Shown one piece after another: positions 11,288 through 22,272 of a stretch of DNA of 64,000 nt (position 1 is its first letter; every line of letters starts with the position of its first letter). Source of the DNA: Humidesulfovibrio mexicanus (GTDB lineage: Bacteria; Desulfobacterota; Desulfovibrionia; Desulfovibrionales; Desulfovibrionaceae); NCBI RefSeq assembly GCF_900188225.1, contig NZ_FZOC01000002.1, forward strand, positions 492,310-556,309. Direction: 5' to 3'. Under the pieces are notes generated by a model. That model was given only the letters and a program-made list of their open reading frames with translations. It was not told where the DNA came from and searched no databases. Made by a program: the position numbers and the translations under genes.

Positions 11288-12136
11288 CTATCGCTTGAGA
11301 TTGAAGAAATGTCTTGCATTCTCGCCGGTGGCGCGCCAGATGTCCGCAACGCTTACGCCCTTCAGTCCGGCGATGCAGGCCGCGGTGAAGCCGACCAGCG
11401 CCGGATGGTTGCGTTTGCCGCGCCACGGCTCTGCAGCAAGGTACGGGCAGTCGGTTTCTATGAGCAGGCGCTCCAGGGGAATGGCGGCCACCGCTTCGCG
11501 CAGGGCGTCGTTGCGGGCGTAGCTTACCGGCCCGGGGACGCTGAGATGCCAACCCCGCTTGAGCAACCGCTCGGCCTGGGCGGCGTCGCCGCCGAAGCAG
11601 TGCCACAGGAGCGGACGTCCAGAGCATCCCGCCTCATCCAGAATGCGCAGGCTGTCCTCGAAGGCGTCTTGGCTGTCGGCCTTGTCGCGGCAGTGGATGA
11701 CGGGCGGCAGGCCGAGGTCCAGCGCGAGGTCCAGTTGTGCGCGGAAGGCGTGTTGCTGCATCTCGCGCGGGTGGTTGTCCCAGTAGTAGTCCAGGCCGAT
11801 CTCGCCCACGGCCTTCAGGCGCGGGTCCGTGGCGAAGGCGTTGCGCATGGCCGCAAGGGCCGCCGGGGTGCAGGTGTCGGCGTTTCCGGGGTGGATGCCC
11901 AGGATGAAGAACACCTCGGGCCGGGCCTCGAAGAGCAGGCGGTTGCGCAAGTATGCGTCTGGGCCGAGGAATACGTTGCCTATGCAGGCAACGCCGCAGG
12001 CCCGCGCGCGGTCCAGGATTTCGTCGCGGTCGGCGTCGAATTCGGGCAGGTCCAGATGCGCGTGGGAGTCCGCGCCGACCAGCGGCAAGGCCAGGGTTTC
12101 CGGCTCTTGCCGGGGATGCTTGTGTTTTTTTGACAT
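11288..12136 (-). CDS. tatD: TatD-family metal-dependent hydrolase (DNase)
   Basis: A 282-residue TIM-barrel metallohydrolase. Metal ligands are visible as DSHAHLD near residue 23, VGEIGLDYYWD (Glu ligand), VIHCRDK (His), LWHCFGG (His) and LLIETDCPYL (Asp). TatD proteins are 3'-5' exonucleases on single-stranded DNA and RNA and take part in quality control. The length is slightly over the usual 260 because of a basic N-terminal extension (MSKKHKHPRQ). It lies between a glycosyltransferase and a thioesterase gene in a leftward operon; no functional link to them is evident. Confidence 0.93.
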   Translation of the reverse strand: MSKKHKHPRQEPETLALPLVGADSHAHLDLPEFDADRDEILDRARACGVACIGNVFLGPDAYLRNRLLFEARPEVFFILGIHPGNADTCTPAALAAMRNAFATDPRLKAVGEIGLDYYWDNHPREMQQHAFRAQLDLALDLGLPPVIHCRDKADSQDAFEDSLRILDEAGCSGRPLLWHCFGGDAAQAERLLKRGWHLSVPGPVSYARNDALREAVAAIPLERLLIETDCPYLAAEPWRGKRNHPALVGFTAACIAGLKGVSVADIWRATGENARHFFNLKR

Positions 12137-12148
12137 GTCGGGGCTGTC

Positions 12149-13192
12149 TCAGGCCGTTTCGAGCCGGGTCCAGAGCTCCAGCACGTTCTGGCGCTGGGAC
12201 TCAAGGGAATAGGCGGTTGCGGTGGCGTGGCAATTGGCCAGGGTTGCGCTCAGGTGTTCGGCATCTGCCGTGGTGGCGGAAAGGAACCATCGCGCCGCGT
12301 GCGCAAGGTGCAGGGCCGCGCCAAGGATGTCGGCGTCGGCGCTCCACAACCCGTTGCCGCTCCAGGGAACGTGACGAAGCGGCCACCAGGGGGCGAAGGG
12401 CGCGGGATCGTTGTGCGGGGGCAGGGCCTGGCGCATGTAGTCGGCCCCGCCAAAGCCCATGTACCCCACCGGCAGGCAGCCGCAGGCCATGGCTTCAAGC
12501 GGCGGCAGGGGGCAGCCCTCGGGAAAACCCGTGGCCAGGAATATGTGCGCGGACCCTAGTGTCTGGGCCACGCCGGTGGCCGGAAGCCCCGCGATCTCGA
12601 TCCATTGGCAGCGTGCGGCGAGGGCTTCGTCCAGACTGTGGAAGGTCTCCTGGATCTGCCTTCCAAGGGCCTTGTTTTTGCGAGGCATCCAGGCGATGCG
12701 CACGCCGTCGGTCGGCTCGGGCTTGGCCGCAGGCGCGCGGAAGAGCGAGAGGTCGATGCCGGGCCGCAGCACCGGGGCGTCCCGTCCCGTTGTGGCGGCC
12801 ACGAATTGCGCCACCGGGTCGGACACGGCCAGAAATTCCGCGGGCAGTTTGCGCCAGGTCACGCCCTCGGGCAGGGCGGAGAGCAGATAGGCCCAGTTCT
12901 GCACATACACCAGGCAGCGCGCCCCGGAGCTGAGGCCCGGCGCCAGCGCGTTGACCCAGCCTTCGGGCACGATCCAGAGGTCGTTGCTGGTCAGATCCAG
13001 CGACTCCCAGGGAACCACTGGCGCGTCCACCCAGGCCTCCGAGGGAGCCCAGCCCGGACCCTGGTCGGGCAGTTCGCGCGGGACAAGAAAGGCCTCGCGC
13101 CCTGCGGCGGCGAGGAAGGCGGCCATGCGCCGGATGACAGTGACGCCCCCTGCGGCTTGGCGCACTGGCGGAAGGAAGAAGTAGCTCCGCAT
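12149..13192 (-). CDS. Glycosyltransferase, GT-B fold (group 1-like)
   Basis: I take ATG 13192 (347 residues, MRSYFFLPPVRQAAGGVTVI) as start; a TTG at 13228 is possible but has no ribosome site. The N-terminal GGVTVIRRMAAFLAAAGREAFLVP is the acceptor-side Rossmann beginning. VSDPVAQFVAATTGRDAPVLRPGIDLSLF is the interdomain region, and FLATGFPEGCPLPPLEAMACGCLPVG is the EGxxLxxLEAMAxG nucleotide-sugar motif of GT4-like enzymes. It follows rfbB and rfbD, so transfer of rhamnose or a related deoxysugar to a surface glycan is a reasonable inference. Confidence 0.82.
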   Translation of the reverse strand: MRSYFFLPPVRQAAGGVTVIRRMAAFLAAAGREAFLVPRELPDQGPGWAPSEAWVDAPVVPWESLDLTSNDLWIVPEGWVNALAPGLSSGARCLVYVQNWAYLLSALPEGVTWRKLPAEFLAVSDPVAQFVAATTGRDAPVLRPGIDLSLFRAPAAKPEPTDGVRIAWMPRKNKALGRQIQETFHSLDEALAARCQWIEIAGLPATGVAQTLGSAHIFLATGFPEGCPLPPLEAMACGCLPVGYMGFGGADYMRQALPPHNDPAPFAPWWPLRHVPWSGNGLWSADADILGAALHLAHAARWFLSATTADAEHLSATLANCHATATAYSLESQRQNVLELWTRLETA

Positions 13193-13235
13193 GGGCACTG
13201 GCAAAGCACAATCGCCGGGCTTTGGCAAGCCGGGA

Positions 13236-14156
13236 TCAGCCCGCCTGGGCGGCCAGTTCCGCCAGGGCCAGGGGGACGTATTCGGCCAGGGCCTCTTGCC
13301 AGGGCCGTGGGGAATAGCCCGCCAGCCGGACCGTATCCGAAAGGTCCAGCACGGAGCAGGGAGGGCGCTTGGCCTTGGTGGGGTAGCCGCTGGTGGGGAT
13401 GGGCTTCACCACGCAGGGCCGTTCGGCAAGCGTCACGGCGGCGGAGGCCAGTTCGTGCCAACTGGCCCGGCCGGAGTTCGCCGCGTGCAGCACGCCCGCC
13501 GCCCCGGCCCGCACCAGCGCCACGCTGAGGGCGGCAAGGTCCGGGGTGTAGCTGGGCGAACCGAACTGGTCGTCCACCACGGATAACTCCCCACGCTGCG
13601 AGCCAAGCTCCAGCATCCGCTTGACGAAGTTGTTTTTTCCAGGCCCGAAGAGCCATGCCGTGCGCAGGATGAGCAGTCCTGCAATGTCCAGGGCGAGGAG
13701 GGCCTCTTCCCCGGCCAGCTTGGACGCTCCGTAAACCGAAAGCGGATTCGTGGCGTCGTTGGGCAGGTAGGGCGCGCCCTTTGCCCCGTCAAAAACGAAA
13801 TCCGTGGAGAAGTGCAGCAGCCGGTGGCCGCGTTCCTCGGCCAGGACGCCAAGCAGGGCCGGGAAGGCTGCGTTCAGTCTGTACGCCTCTTCAGCCTGGT
13901 CCTCGGCCTGGTCCACTTGCGTGTAGGCCACGGCGTTCACCAGGCAGAGGCCGGAGCCGTCGTCGTCTTCCTGGCCGTCCTCGACGGTGTCGTAACGGTC
14001 CAGGAATTCGTCCAGGGCGTCGGCGTCGAAGTAGTCGACATCGCTGGCGGCCACGGGGATGGTCTCCACGCCAGCCGCCGTGAGGGCTGCGACCAGCGCA
14101 CGTCCCAACAGGCCGTTTTTGCCGCCGAAGACAATGGCGATGCGCGGCAGGCTCAT
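13236..14156 (-). CDS. rfbD: dTDP-4-dehydrorhamnose reductase
   Basis: This short-chain dehydrogenase makes dTDP-L-rhamnose from dTDP-4-dehydro-L-rhamnose with NAD(P)H. The start is ATG 14156 (306 residues, MSLPRIAIVFGG), whose first bases overlap the rfbB stop (ATGA). The nucleotide-binding GGKNGLLGRAL, the TDFVFDGAKGAPY substrate loop and the catalytic YGASKLAGE (Tyr-x3-Lys) are present. Compared with typical RfbD, an acidic insert (DTVEDGQEDDDGSG) sits before the LVNAVAYT strand. Enzymes for the first and epimerase steps (rfbA, rfbC) are not in the window. Confidence 0.9.
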   Translation of the reverse strand: MSLPRIAIVFGGKNGLLGRALVAALTAAGVETIPVAASDVDYFDADALDEFLDRYDTVEDGQEDDDGSGLCLVNAVAYTQVDQAEDQAEEAYRLNAAFPALLGVLAEERGHRLLHFSTDFVFDGAKGAPYLPNDATNPLSVYGASKLAGEEALLALDIAGLLILRTAWLFGPGKNNFVKRMLELGSQRGELSVVDDQFGSPSYTPDLAALSVALVRAGAAGVLHAANSGRASWHELASAAVTLAERPCVVKPIPTSGYPTKAKRPPCSVLDLSDTVRLAGYSPRPWQEALAEYVPLALAELAAQAG

Positions 14157-15172
14157 GTGCGCTCCTTGTACCAGCGGTCCATGAACGTGAGGTAGGCCCC
14201 GCTCTGCACTTCGTCCAGCCACACGGAGTTGGCCTGATACCAGGCGATGGTGCGCTCCATGCCCTGGGCGAAGCTGACCGAGGGGGCGAAGCCGAGTTCC
14301 TTGGCCGCAAGGTCGAAGTTCATGGCGTAGCGCTTGTCGTGTCCGGGCCTGTCCGCCACGAAGCGGATGAGGTTCTCGTCCTGCCCGGTGAGCCGCAAGA
14401 TGGTGCGCACGACATCGATGTTCTTCATCTCAGATGCGCCGCCGAAGTTGTACACAGCCCCCGCGCGGCCCTTCAAAAGTGCAAGCTCAACGCCCCGGCA
14501 GTGGTCATCCACAAAGATCCAGTCGCGCACGTTCTGGCCGTCGCCGTACACGGGCAGGGACTCACCCTTGGTCGCCTTGGCGTACATGAGGGGGATGAGC
14601 TTTTCCGGAAACTGGAACGGCCCGTAGTTGTTGGAGCAGCGGGTGACCACAATGTCCTGTCCATAGGTCTCGTGGCAGGCGCGGGCGAGCAGGTCCGCCC
14701 CGGCCTTGGAGGCCGAATAGGGACTGTTGGGCGCAAGGGGGGTCGATTCGTGGAACTGGCCCGTGGGGCCGAGGCTGCCGTACACCTCGTCGGTGGACAC
14801 ATGCACTACGCGGCCGACCTTGGCGCGTCGGGCGCAGTCCAGGATGTTCTGCGCACCCAGCACGTTCGTCACCACAAAGGGGGACGGGTCGTCGATGGAG
14901 CGGTCCACGTGGCTTTCGGCCGCGAAGTTCACCACCGCATTGATCTTGTGGTCGTTCAGGATCGCGGTGACACACTTTCGGTCGCAGATGTCGCCGTGGG
15001 CGAAGACGTAGCGGTCGCCCGCCTCGTTCTCCAGGGCGCGCAGGCTGCCGGGGTTGCCCGCGTAGGTCAGCTTGTCCAGGTTCACCAGCAGCCAGTCCGG
15101 GTGGCGCTGGCGCATGGCATAGAGGAAATTGGCTCCGATGAATCCGCAGCCGCCGGTGACGAGCAGGCGCAT
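14153..15172 (-). CDS. rfbB: dTDP-glucose 4,6-dehydratase
   Basis: The enzyme converts dTDP-glucose to dTDP-4-keto-6-deoxyglucose with bound NAD, the second step to dTDP-rhamnose. The 339-residue protein starts at ATG 15172 after AAGGAG. It shows the glycine motif GGCGFIGANF, the active-site HVSTDEVYGSLG, the YSASKAGAD (Tyr-x3-Lys) and RCSNNYGPFQFPEKLIP typical of RmlB. It heads a leftward run of rfbB, rfbD, glycosyltransferase, tatD and thioesterase. Confidence 0.96.
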   Translation of the reverse strand: MRLLVTGGCGFIGANFLYAMRQRHPDWLLVNLDKLTYAGNPGSLRALENEAGDRYVFAHGDICDRKCVTAILNDHKINAVVNFAAESHVDRSIDDPSPFVVTNVLGAQNILDCARRAKVGRVVHVSTDEVYGSLGPTGQFHESTPLAPNSPYSASKAGADLLARACHETYGQDIVVTRCSNNYGPFQFPEKLIPLMYAKATKGESLPVYGDGQNVRDWIFVDDHCRGVELALLKGRAGAVYNFGGASEMKNIDVVRTILRLTGQDENLIRFVADRPGHDKRYAMNFDLAAKELGFAPSVSFAQGMERTIAWYQANSVWLDEVQSGAYLTFMDRWYKERT

Positions 15173-15254
15173 GGTGGCTCCTTGGTGCGATTGGCGTTCG
15201 AGGCAGTAGTACCCGCTGACCGTCATGGGCGCAAGGGCGGCCGGCGGCTCCGGT

Positions 15255-15725
15255 TCAAGCCATGGGGGCAAGGCCGCCGGTCTGTCGCAAGGCCTCGTAG
15301 AGCAGAATTCCGGCGGCGGTGGAAAGGTTCAGGCTCCGCACGGTGTCGAAGGTGGGGATGCGCACGCGCAAGGGGCAGAGGTCGAAAACGTTTTCCGGCA
15401 GGCCGCGCGTCTCCGGGCCAAGCACTATTGCATCGCCTGGCTCGAAGTGGAATTGGTGGTGCGCAACGCCGCCGCGTGCGCTGGTGAGCACGATGCGTGA
15501 GCACTCGCCCGAGCAGGCCAGGGCGGCCTCGAAGGCGGCCCAGTGCGGATGGACCGAGAGGGTGACGTTCTTCCAGTAGTCCAGTCCCGCGCGCTTGAGG
15601 TGCTTGTCGTCGATTGTGAAGCCAAGGGGTTCGATGAGGTGCAGCGGGGTTCGGGTGGCCGCGCACAGCCGGGCGATGTTGCCGGTGTTGGGCGGAATCT
15701 CCGGCTGGAAGAGCACGATGCGCAT
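15255..15725 (-). CDS. trmL: tRNA (cytidine(34)-2'-O)-methyltransferase
   Basis: The SPOUT-class enzyme methylates the ribose at wobble position 34 of tRNA-Leu isoacceptors using S-adenosylmethionine. Length 156 from ATG 15725 is exactly family size. Diagnostic segments are FQPEIPPNTGNIARLCAAT at the N-terminus, LGPETRGLPENVF (cofactor knot) and IPTFDTVRSLNLSTAAGILLYEALRQ at the C-terminus. It sits just downstream of the terminator of tRNA-Val on the same strand. Confidence 0.93.
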   Translation of the reverse strand: MRIVLFQPEIPPNTGNIARLCAATRTPLHLIEPLGFTIDDKHLKRAGLDYWKNVTLSVHPHWAAFEAALACSGECSRIVLTSARGGVAHHQFHFEPGDAIVLGPETRGLPENVFDLCPLRVRIPTFDTVRSLNLSTAAGILLYEALRQTGGLAPMA

Positions 15726-15754
15726 GGGGAGGTCCTGTGGTTGTTGCGGAAACG

Positions 15755-15779
15755 AAAAAGGCCCCGACGTGGCGGGGCC
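15755..15779 (-). terminator. Terminator of tRNA-Val
   Basis: Read on the minus strand, GGCCCCG (from 15779) pairs with CGGGGCC (to 15760) around a 6-nt loop and is followed by five T and then CGTTT. It ends the tRNA-Val transcript just before trmL. Confidence 0.8.
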
Positions 15780-15789
15780 GATTTCTCGA

Positions 15790-15865
15790 TGGTGGGCGAT
15801 CCGGGATTTGAACTCGGGACTTCCACCGTGTGAAGGTGGCACTCTAACCGCTGAGTTAATCGCCC
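15790..15865 (-). tRNA. tRNA-Val (anticodon CAC)
   Basis: The 76-nt minus-strand gene begins GGGCGAT and ends ATCGCCCACCA, so the acceptor stem pairs fully and CCA is encoded. The anticodon stem CCACC/GGTGG holds the loop TTCACAC, giving anticodon CAC for the GUG codon. The D arm (ACTCAGCGGTTAGAGT) and the T loop (GTTCAAAT) are present. The T stem has one A-C mismatch. A possible promoter (TTGCCA, 18 bp, TAAAGA) lies upstream at 15878-15907. Confidence 0.93.
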
Positions 15866-15944
15866 GTTGGGAAGGACTCTTTACGGCAAGCCCCAGTCGC
15901 TTGGCAAGCATTTTTTTGTGGGGCCTTGAAAAAAAATGAGCGGA

Positions 15945-16038
15945 TGGCGGAAGCGTATAGGAGTCGAACCTACCTGACGCCTCTCGACGTCACACCAGAT
16001 TTGAAGTCTGGGCGCCACACCGGTGACGATACGCTTCC
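15945..16038 (-). tRNA. selC: tRNA-Sec (selenocysteine, anticodon TCA)
   Basis: The 94-nt minus-strand gene begins GGAAGCGTATCG and ends ATACGCTTCCGCCA, so an extended acceptor stem of 8 pairs is formed, as in bacterial selC. The anticodon stem-loop CAGACTTCAAATCTG carries UCA, which reads UGA. A long variable arm (GTGACGTCGAGAGGCGTCA) and the T loop GTTCGACTC follow. Its presence means the host inserts selenocysteine, as expected for organisms with selenium-containing formate dehydrogenases or hydrogenases. None of those genes or selA/B/D is in the window. Confidence 0.95.
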
Positions 16039-16062
16039 GCGTCTCCCACAGCCGGGATGGCA

Positions 16063-16091
16063 TCCATACCCGCTTTGCCAGTGCCGCGCAA
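16063..16091 (-). promoter_or_regulatory. Promoter of tRNA-Sec
   Basis: On the minus strand, TTGCGC (16086-16091), a 17-bp spacer, then TATGGA (16063-16068), about 25 bp before the tRNA 5' end. Confidence 0.55.
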
Positions 16092-16147
16092 GGGCGGGGT
16101 GGGCCTTTTTCCAGATGAACCGGCGGGGAGGGGCGGTTGTTGGCCCC

Positions 16148-16175
16148 TTGCATTTTCGCACGTATGGCTTATCTT
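16148..16175 (+). promoter_or_regulatory. Candidate promoter of the ftsH operon
   Basis: TTGCAT at 16148-16153, a 16-bp spacer and TATCTT at 16170-16175, about 100 bp before the ftsH start. An alternative pair (TTGGCC with TATGGC) overlaps it. Confidence 0.35.
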
Positions 16176-16277
16176 GCAGTCCATTGGCAGGCCCATGGAC
16201 CGGTGGCGGACAGACCGCAACGGTTTCCGGGCCGACACCGACCCACATGCGCGAGTCCGCCACCGGAGGTCCACCTC

Positions 16278-18313
<2,036 letters not shown>

Positions 18314-18317
<4 letters not shown>

Positions 18318-19186
18318 TCGGCGGAGCGCAATGGACCATAGCGGGGGGCAGGGTGCTTGGCCCTGCCCCCTTTCTGCTGGCGGGCATCATCAATGCCACG
18401 CCGGATTCCTTCTACGACGGCGGGCGGCATCTTGCTCCCGCCGCCGCTGTTTCGCAGGGCGTCAGGCTGGCGGGCGACGGCGCGCACATTCTGGATGTGG
18501 GCGGTGAAAGCACCCGTCCCGGCGCGGCCGAGGTTCCCCTTGAAGGGGAACTGCAACGCGTGGTCCCCGTGGTGCGCGAACTGGCCGCCATCTCTGGCCG
18601 CCAGGTGGATGGCCTTGCCGGAACGTTTCCGGTCGTCGCCGTGGACACGTACAAGGCAGGCGTGGCCGCAGCCGCTCTTGAGGCAGGGGCGCTGATCGTC
18701 AACGACGTGTCCGCCTGCCGCTTCGACCCGGCCCTGCTTGACGTTGTTGCGCAGCTGAAGCCGGGGTATGTGCTCATGCACAGCCAGGGCGAACCGCGCA
18801 CCATGCAGAATGATCCTCGTTATGGCGACGTGGTGGACGACATCTGCGCGTTTTTTGATGAGCGCCTGGCTGTCCTTGTCCGGGCCGGATTGCCTGAGGA
18901 CCGCATTGTGCTTGACCCCGGCATCGGGTTCGGCAAGGTGCTGGAGCATAATCTTGCGGTGCTGCAATCTATTGAACGGTTCGGGAAATTTGGCCGCCCC
19001 CTATATATGGGCTTGTCGAACAAGTCGCTCTGGGGCACACTGCTGGGCCTGGGGCCACAGGAACGGCTGCAGGCTACGGCTGTGGCCACGGCGCTTCTGG
19101 TGGCGCGCGGGGTTCTTGTGCACCGTGTGCATGAGGTGGCTCCAGCATTGCAGGCGGCCCGTGTGGCAATGGCGATGACGGCATAA
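18314..19186 (+). CDS. folP: Dihydropteroate synthase
   Basis: FolP joins p-aminobenzoate to hydroxymethyl-dihydropterin diphosphate in folate synthesis and is the sulfonamide target. The 290-residue protein starts with GTG 18314 overlapping the ftsH stop. Family signatures are [25 protein letters not shown] (pterin and pABA contacts), the DTYKAGVA strand and LDPGIGFGK. The GLSNKSLWG segment occupies the place of the usual GxSRKS loop, with Asn for Arg, which is common in this protein group. It is translationally coupled to ftsH, an old gene pairing in these bacteria. Confidence 0.96.
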
Positions 19187-19196
19187 GGCGAGGCGC

Positions 19197-19946
19197 ATGG
19201 AGTATCTCATCGGGTTCAATGTGGCCTGGCGCGAGGCCTTGGACATCCTTCTGGTGACAGGCATCTACGCCTACATCATCCATTTGGTGCGCGGCACGCG
19301 CGCCGTGGCGGTGATCTACGGGCTGGTGCTGGTGCTGCTGGTCTACTGGCTCTCCAACGAACTCGGACTTTACTCCCTCAACTGGCTTTTGACCAATTTC
19401 CTCGGCTCGATCGTGCTCATCGTCATCATCCTGTTCCAAGGCGACCTGCGCCGCGCCCTGGCCCAGATGGGGGCCGGTCGGTTCTGGAAGAAGGCGCAGC
19501 TCTCCGACGCCATTGTGGACGAGCTGGCCCAGGCGGTGATGAGCTTGGCCAAGGCCAAGGTGGGCGCGCTCATCGTCATTGAGCGCTACGAGCCCCTGGG
19601 CGATGTGGCCGAACGCGGCGTGCCGCTGGATGCCATCATCACCGCATCGCTCTTGTCCACAATCTTTCAGGTGGGCACCCCCCTGCACGATGGCGCGGTG
19701 ATCATCCGCAGAGGGCGCATCGCCGCCGCAGGCTGCATCCTGCCCCTGTCCTCCAAGCTCAAGGCCCAGAGCCTTTTCGGCACGCGCCACCGCGCGGCGC
19801 TGGGCATCAGCGAGGAGTCCGACTCCCTGGCCATCGTCGTTTCCGAGGAGCGCGGCACGGTGTCCGTGGCCCTGAGCGGACGGCTCACCACCTCCCTCAC
19901 CGACCAGCGCCTGCGCCGGGTCATCAAGAACGCCTTGGAGCGATAG
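19197..19946 (+). CDS. cdaA: Diadenylate cyclase (c-di-AMP synthase)
   Basis: CdaA makes cyclic di-AMP from two ATP. The 249-residue protein has three N-terminal membrane segments (roughly residues 10-75) followed by the DAC domain. The catalytic DGA motif is in VGTPLHDGAVIIRRG and the RHR motif in FGTRHRAALGISEESD, both intact. The next gene encodes its regulator CdaR and the one after it GlmM, the same cdaA-cdaR-glmM order known from Firmicutes. That order couples c-di-AMP to cell-wall precursor synthesis and potassium or osmotic control. Confidence 0.96.
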   Translation: MEYLIGFNVAWREALDILLVTGIYAYIIHLVRGTRAVAVIYGLVLVLLVYWLSNELGLYSLNWLLTNFLGSIVLIVIILFQGDLRRALAQMGAGRFWKKAQLSDAIVDELAQAVMSLAKAKVGALIVIERYEPLGDVAERGVPLDAIITASLLSTIFQVGTPLHDGAVIIRRGRIAAAGCILPLSSKLKAQSLFGTRHRAALGISEESDSLAIVVSEERGTVSVALSGRLTTSLTDQRLRRVIKNALER

Positions 19947-19948
19947 CC

Positions 19949-20857
19949 GTGCTGAAGAACTGGAAGGACATCGCCATCGCCCTGGCTTTAGCCATCCTCA
20001 CCTGGTACCTGCTTACCGGGCGTGAAAAGGTCGAAGCCTGGGTGGACATGAGCGTGGAGATGAGCAACGCGCCCGAAGGGCTTACCATCCGCAAGGGGCT
20101 GGTGAGCAAGATCGAGGTGCGGGTGCGCGGGCCAAAAGGGCTGGTGCGCTCTCTTGATCGTCGCAAGTGGACCTATTCGCTGGATGTTTCCCGCCTCAAG
20201 GTGGGCGAGAACCTTGTGGACATCGACCGCGAACGCATTCCGCTTTCCATGGCCTACGAGGTGGTGGAGGTCAAGCCCTCGCGGCTTATTCTCACCGTGG
20301 ACCGCATCGCCAAGAAGGAAGTCCCCGTCATCGCGGAATGGCGCGGAAACCTTCCGCACGACTACCGCCTTGTGGAGATAGCCGTGCAGCCGGAGACCGT
20401 TGAGGTGCGCGGGGCCGAACGACAGGTGAAGCAGATGACCCAGGTGCGCATGGCCTTGAACATGGATTTCGACGACCCGCCCTCCCAATGGTCGGAGGAT
20501 GTGCCCATCAAGCTGGCCGAAGGCGTCGAGGCCAACCCCGGCCAGGTCAAGGTGACCTTGCGCTTTGGCCCGGAAGTGAAGACCGCCTGGGTGCGGGTTC
20601 CCGTGCGGCTCGAGACTTCGGGCGAGGTGAAGGCCCAAAGTGCGCAGAAACACGTCCGTGTGCAGGTGGAGGCCCCGGTGGCAATGCTGCGCGAGGCTGA
20701 AATGGGACGCGAGATAGAGGATCTTTTCGCACAGGTGGTGCTGCCGGACGGCCTCAAGCCGGGGCGGCATCCCGTGCGCTATGAGTTGAAGACCCCGGAG
20801 GGCCTGCGCGTGCTTTCCCGGCAGTCGGACACCATTGACGTGACCATCCGCAAGTAG
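19949..20857 (+). CDS. cdaR: YbbR-domain regulator of diadenylate cyclase
   Basis: The 302-residue protein starts with GTG 19949, two bases after the cdaA stop. A single N-terminal membrane anchor ([17 protein letters not shown], about residues 7-23) is followed by repeated YbbR-type beta domains facing the periplasm, recognisable by recurring V-V-x-V-R-G and P-x-x-V-x-V-G-like strands (for example [17 protein letters not shown]). CdaR proteins bind CdaA in the membrane and tune c-di-AMP production. Coupling to cdaA supports this. Confidence 0.88.
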   Translation: MLKNWKDIAIALALAILTWYLLTGREKVEAWVDMSVEMSNAPEGLTIRKGLVSKIEVRVRGPKGLVRSLDRRKWTYSLDVSRLKVGENLVDIDRERIPLSMAYEVVEVKPSRLILTVDRIAKKEVPVIAEWRGNLPHDYRLVEIAVQPETVEVRGAERQVKQMTQVRMALNMDFDDPPSQWSEDVPIKLAEGVEANPGQVKVTLRFGPEVKTAWVRVPVRLETSGEVKAQSAQKHVRVQVEAPVAMLREAEMGREIEDLFAQVVLPDGLKPGRHPVRYELKTPEGLRVLSRQSDTIDVTIRK

Positions 20858-20888
20858 GCGCCCAGGGCGCAAGGAGCATTTTCCCTTC

Positions 20889-22244
20889 ATGCGAGAGAAG
20901 CTTTTCGGCACAGACGGTCTGCGCGGCCGCGTCAACCAGTATCCCATGACCCCGGAGATCGCCCTGCGCCTGGGCTTGGCCGCTGGGCAGAAGTTCAGAA
21001 ACGGCAAGCGTCGCCACAAGGTCATCATCGGCAAGGACACGCGCCTGTCCGGCTACGTGTTCGAGACCGCGCTGACCAGCGGCTTTTGTGCTGTGGGCAT
21101 GGACGTTTTCCTGGTGGGTCCCATGCCCACACCCGCCATCAGCTTCCTCACGCGCAACCTGCGCGCGGACCTGGGCGTGGTCATCTCCGCTTCGCACAAT
21201 CCGTTCCACGACAACGGCATAAAGTTCTTCGACCACGAAGGGTTCAAGCTGCCCGACGAGGTGGAGAGCGAGATCGCCGCGCTTGTGCTGGCCGAGGATC
21301 CCGCCTGGGATTTCCCCGCGCCGGAGCGCGTTGGCCGCGCCAAGCGCATCGTGGATTCCTGGGGCCGCTACATCGTGTATTTGCAGCACACCTTCCCGCG
21401 CGAGATGACGCTTTCCGGCATGAAGATCGTGCTGGACTGCGCGCATGGCGCGGCATACGGCGGCGCGCCGCAGGTTTTCGAGGAATTGGGCGCGGAGGTC
21501 GTGACCATGGGCGTTTCGCCAAATGGCGTGAACATCAATGATGGCTGCGGCTCCCTGTACCCGGACCAGCTTGCCGCCAAGGTGCGGGAGGTAGGAGCCG
21601 ACATCGGCCTGGCGCTTGATGGGGACGCCGACAGGCTCATCGTGGTGGATGAACAGGGCCGCGTGCTCGACGGCGATCAGATCATGGCCTTGTGCGCCCA
21701 GGACATGCTGGAGCAGGGCACCCTGGCCGGGGGCACGCTGGTGGCAACGGTCATGAGCAACATGGCCCTTGAAATGTTCATGCGCGAGCGGGGCGGCAGG
21801 CTTTTGCGCACCCCCGTTGGCGACCGCTACGTGGTGGAGGCCATGCGGCGCGAGGGCGCCACCCTGGGCGGAGAGCAGTCCGGCCACCTCATCTTCATGG
21901 AGTATTCCACCACCGGCGATGGCACCTTGGCCGCGCTGCAGCTGCTGCGCATCATGTGCAAGAAGAACCTGCCGCTTTCGCTTTTGGCACATTTGCTGGA
22001 GCCCTTCCCCCAGGTCATGGTCAATGTGCGGGTGCAGAAGAAGGTTCCCTTCGCCGACTTGCCAGAGGTGGGCCGGGCCATCGCCTGCGTTGAGGCCGAC
22101 CTATGCGGACGGGGCAGAGTGCTTTTGCGCTATTCCGGCACGGAGCCCAAGGCCCGCGTCATGGTGGAGGGCGAGGACAAGACCCGCGTGGAGACCTACG
22201 CCAACGATATCGCCATGCTGCTTGAACGCTGCCTGCGTTCCTGA
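20889..22244 (+). CDS. glmM: Phosphoglucosamine mutase
   Basis: GlmM converts glucosamine-6-phosphate to glucosamine-1-phosphate on the way to UDP-GlcNAc, for peptidoglycan and LPS. The 451-residue size is standard. The active-site serine lies in [17 protein letters not shown], the metal loop is [11 protein letters not shown], the substrate loop [10 protein letters not shown] and the phosphate loop [12 protein letters not shown]. It is fourth in the ftsH-folP-cdaA-cdaR-glmM-galU run; the CdaA-CdaR-GlmM proteins form a complex in other bacteria. Confidence 0.97.
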   Translation: MREKLFGTDGLRGRVNQYPMTPEIALRLGLAAGQKFRNGKRRHKVIIGKDTRLSGYVFETALTSGFCAVGMDVFLVGPMPTPAISFLTRNLRADLGVVISASHNPFHDNGIKFFDHEGFKLPDEVESEIAALVLAEDPAWDFPAPERVGRAKRIVDSWGRYIVYLQHTFPREMTLSGMKIVLDCAHGAAYGGAPQVFEELGAEVVTMGVSPNGVNINDGCGSLYPDQLAAKVREVGADIGLALDGDADRLIVVDEQGRVLDGDQIMALCAQDMLEQGTLAGGTLVATVMSNMALEMFMRERGGRLLRTPVGDRYVVEAMRREGATLGGEQSGHLIFMEYSTTGDGTLAALQLLRIMCKKNLPLSLLAHLLEPFPQVMVNVRVQKKVPFADLPEVGRAIACVEADLCGRGRVLLRYSGTEPKARVMVEGEDKTRVETYANDIAMLLERCLRS

Positions 22245-22272
22245 GTATCGCCGCGTGGACAGGAGGGAGCCC

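Noticed and set aside
16137-16277. A 47-residue N-terminal extension of FtsH
   Set aside because: The frame is open, but the sequence is not FtsH-like and a GGAGGT site points to TTG 16278, where the family N-terminus begins.
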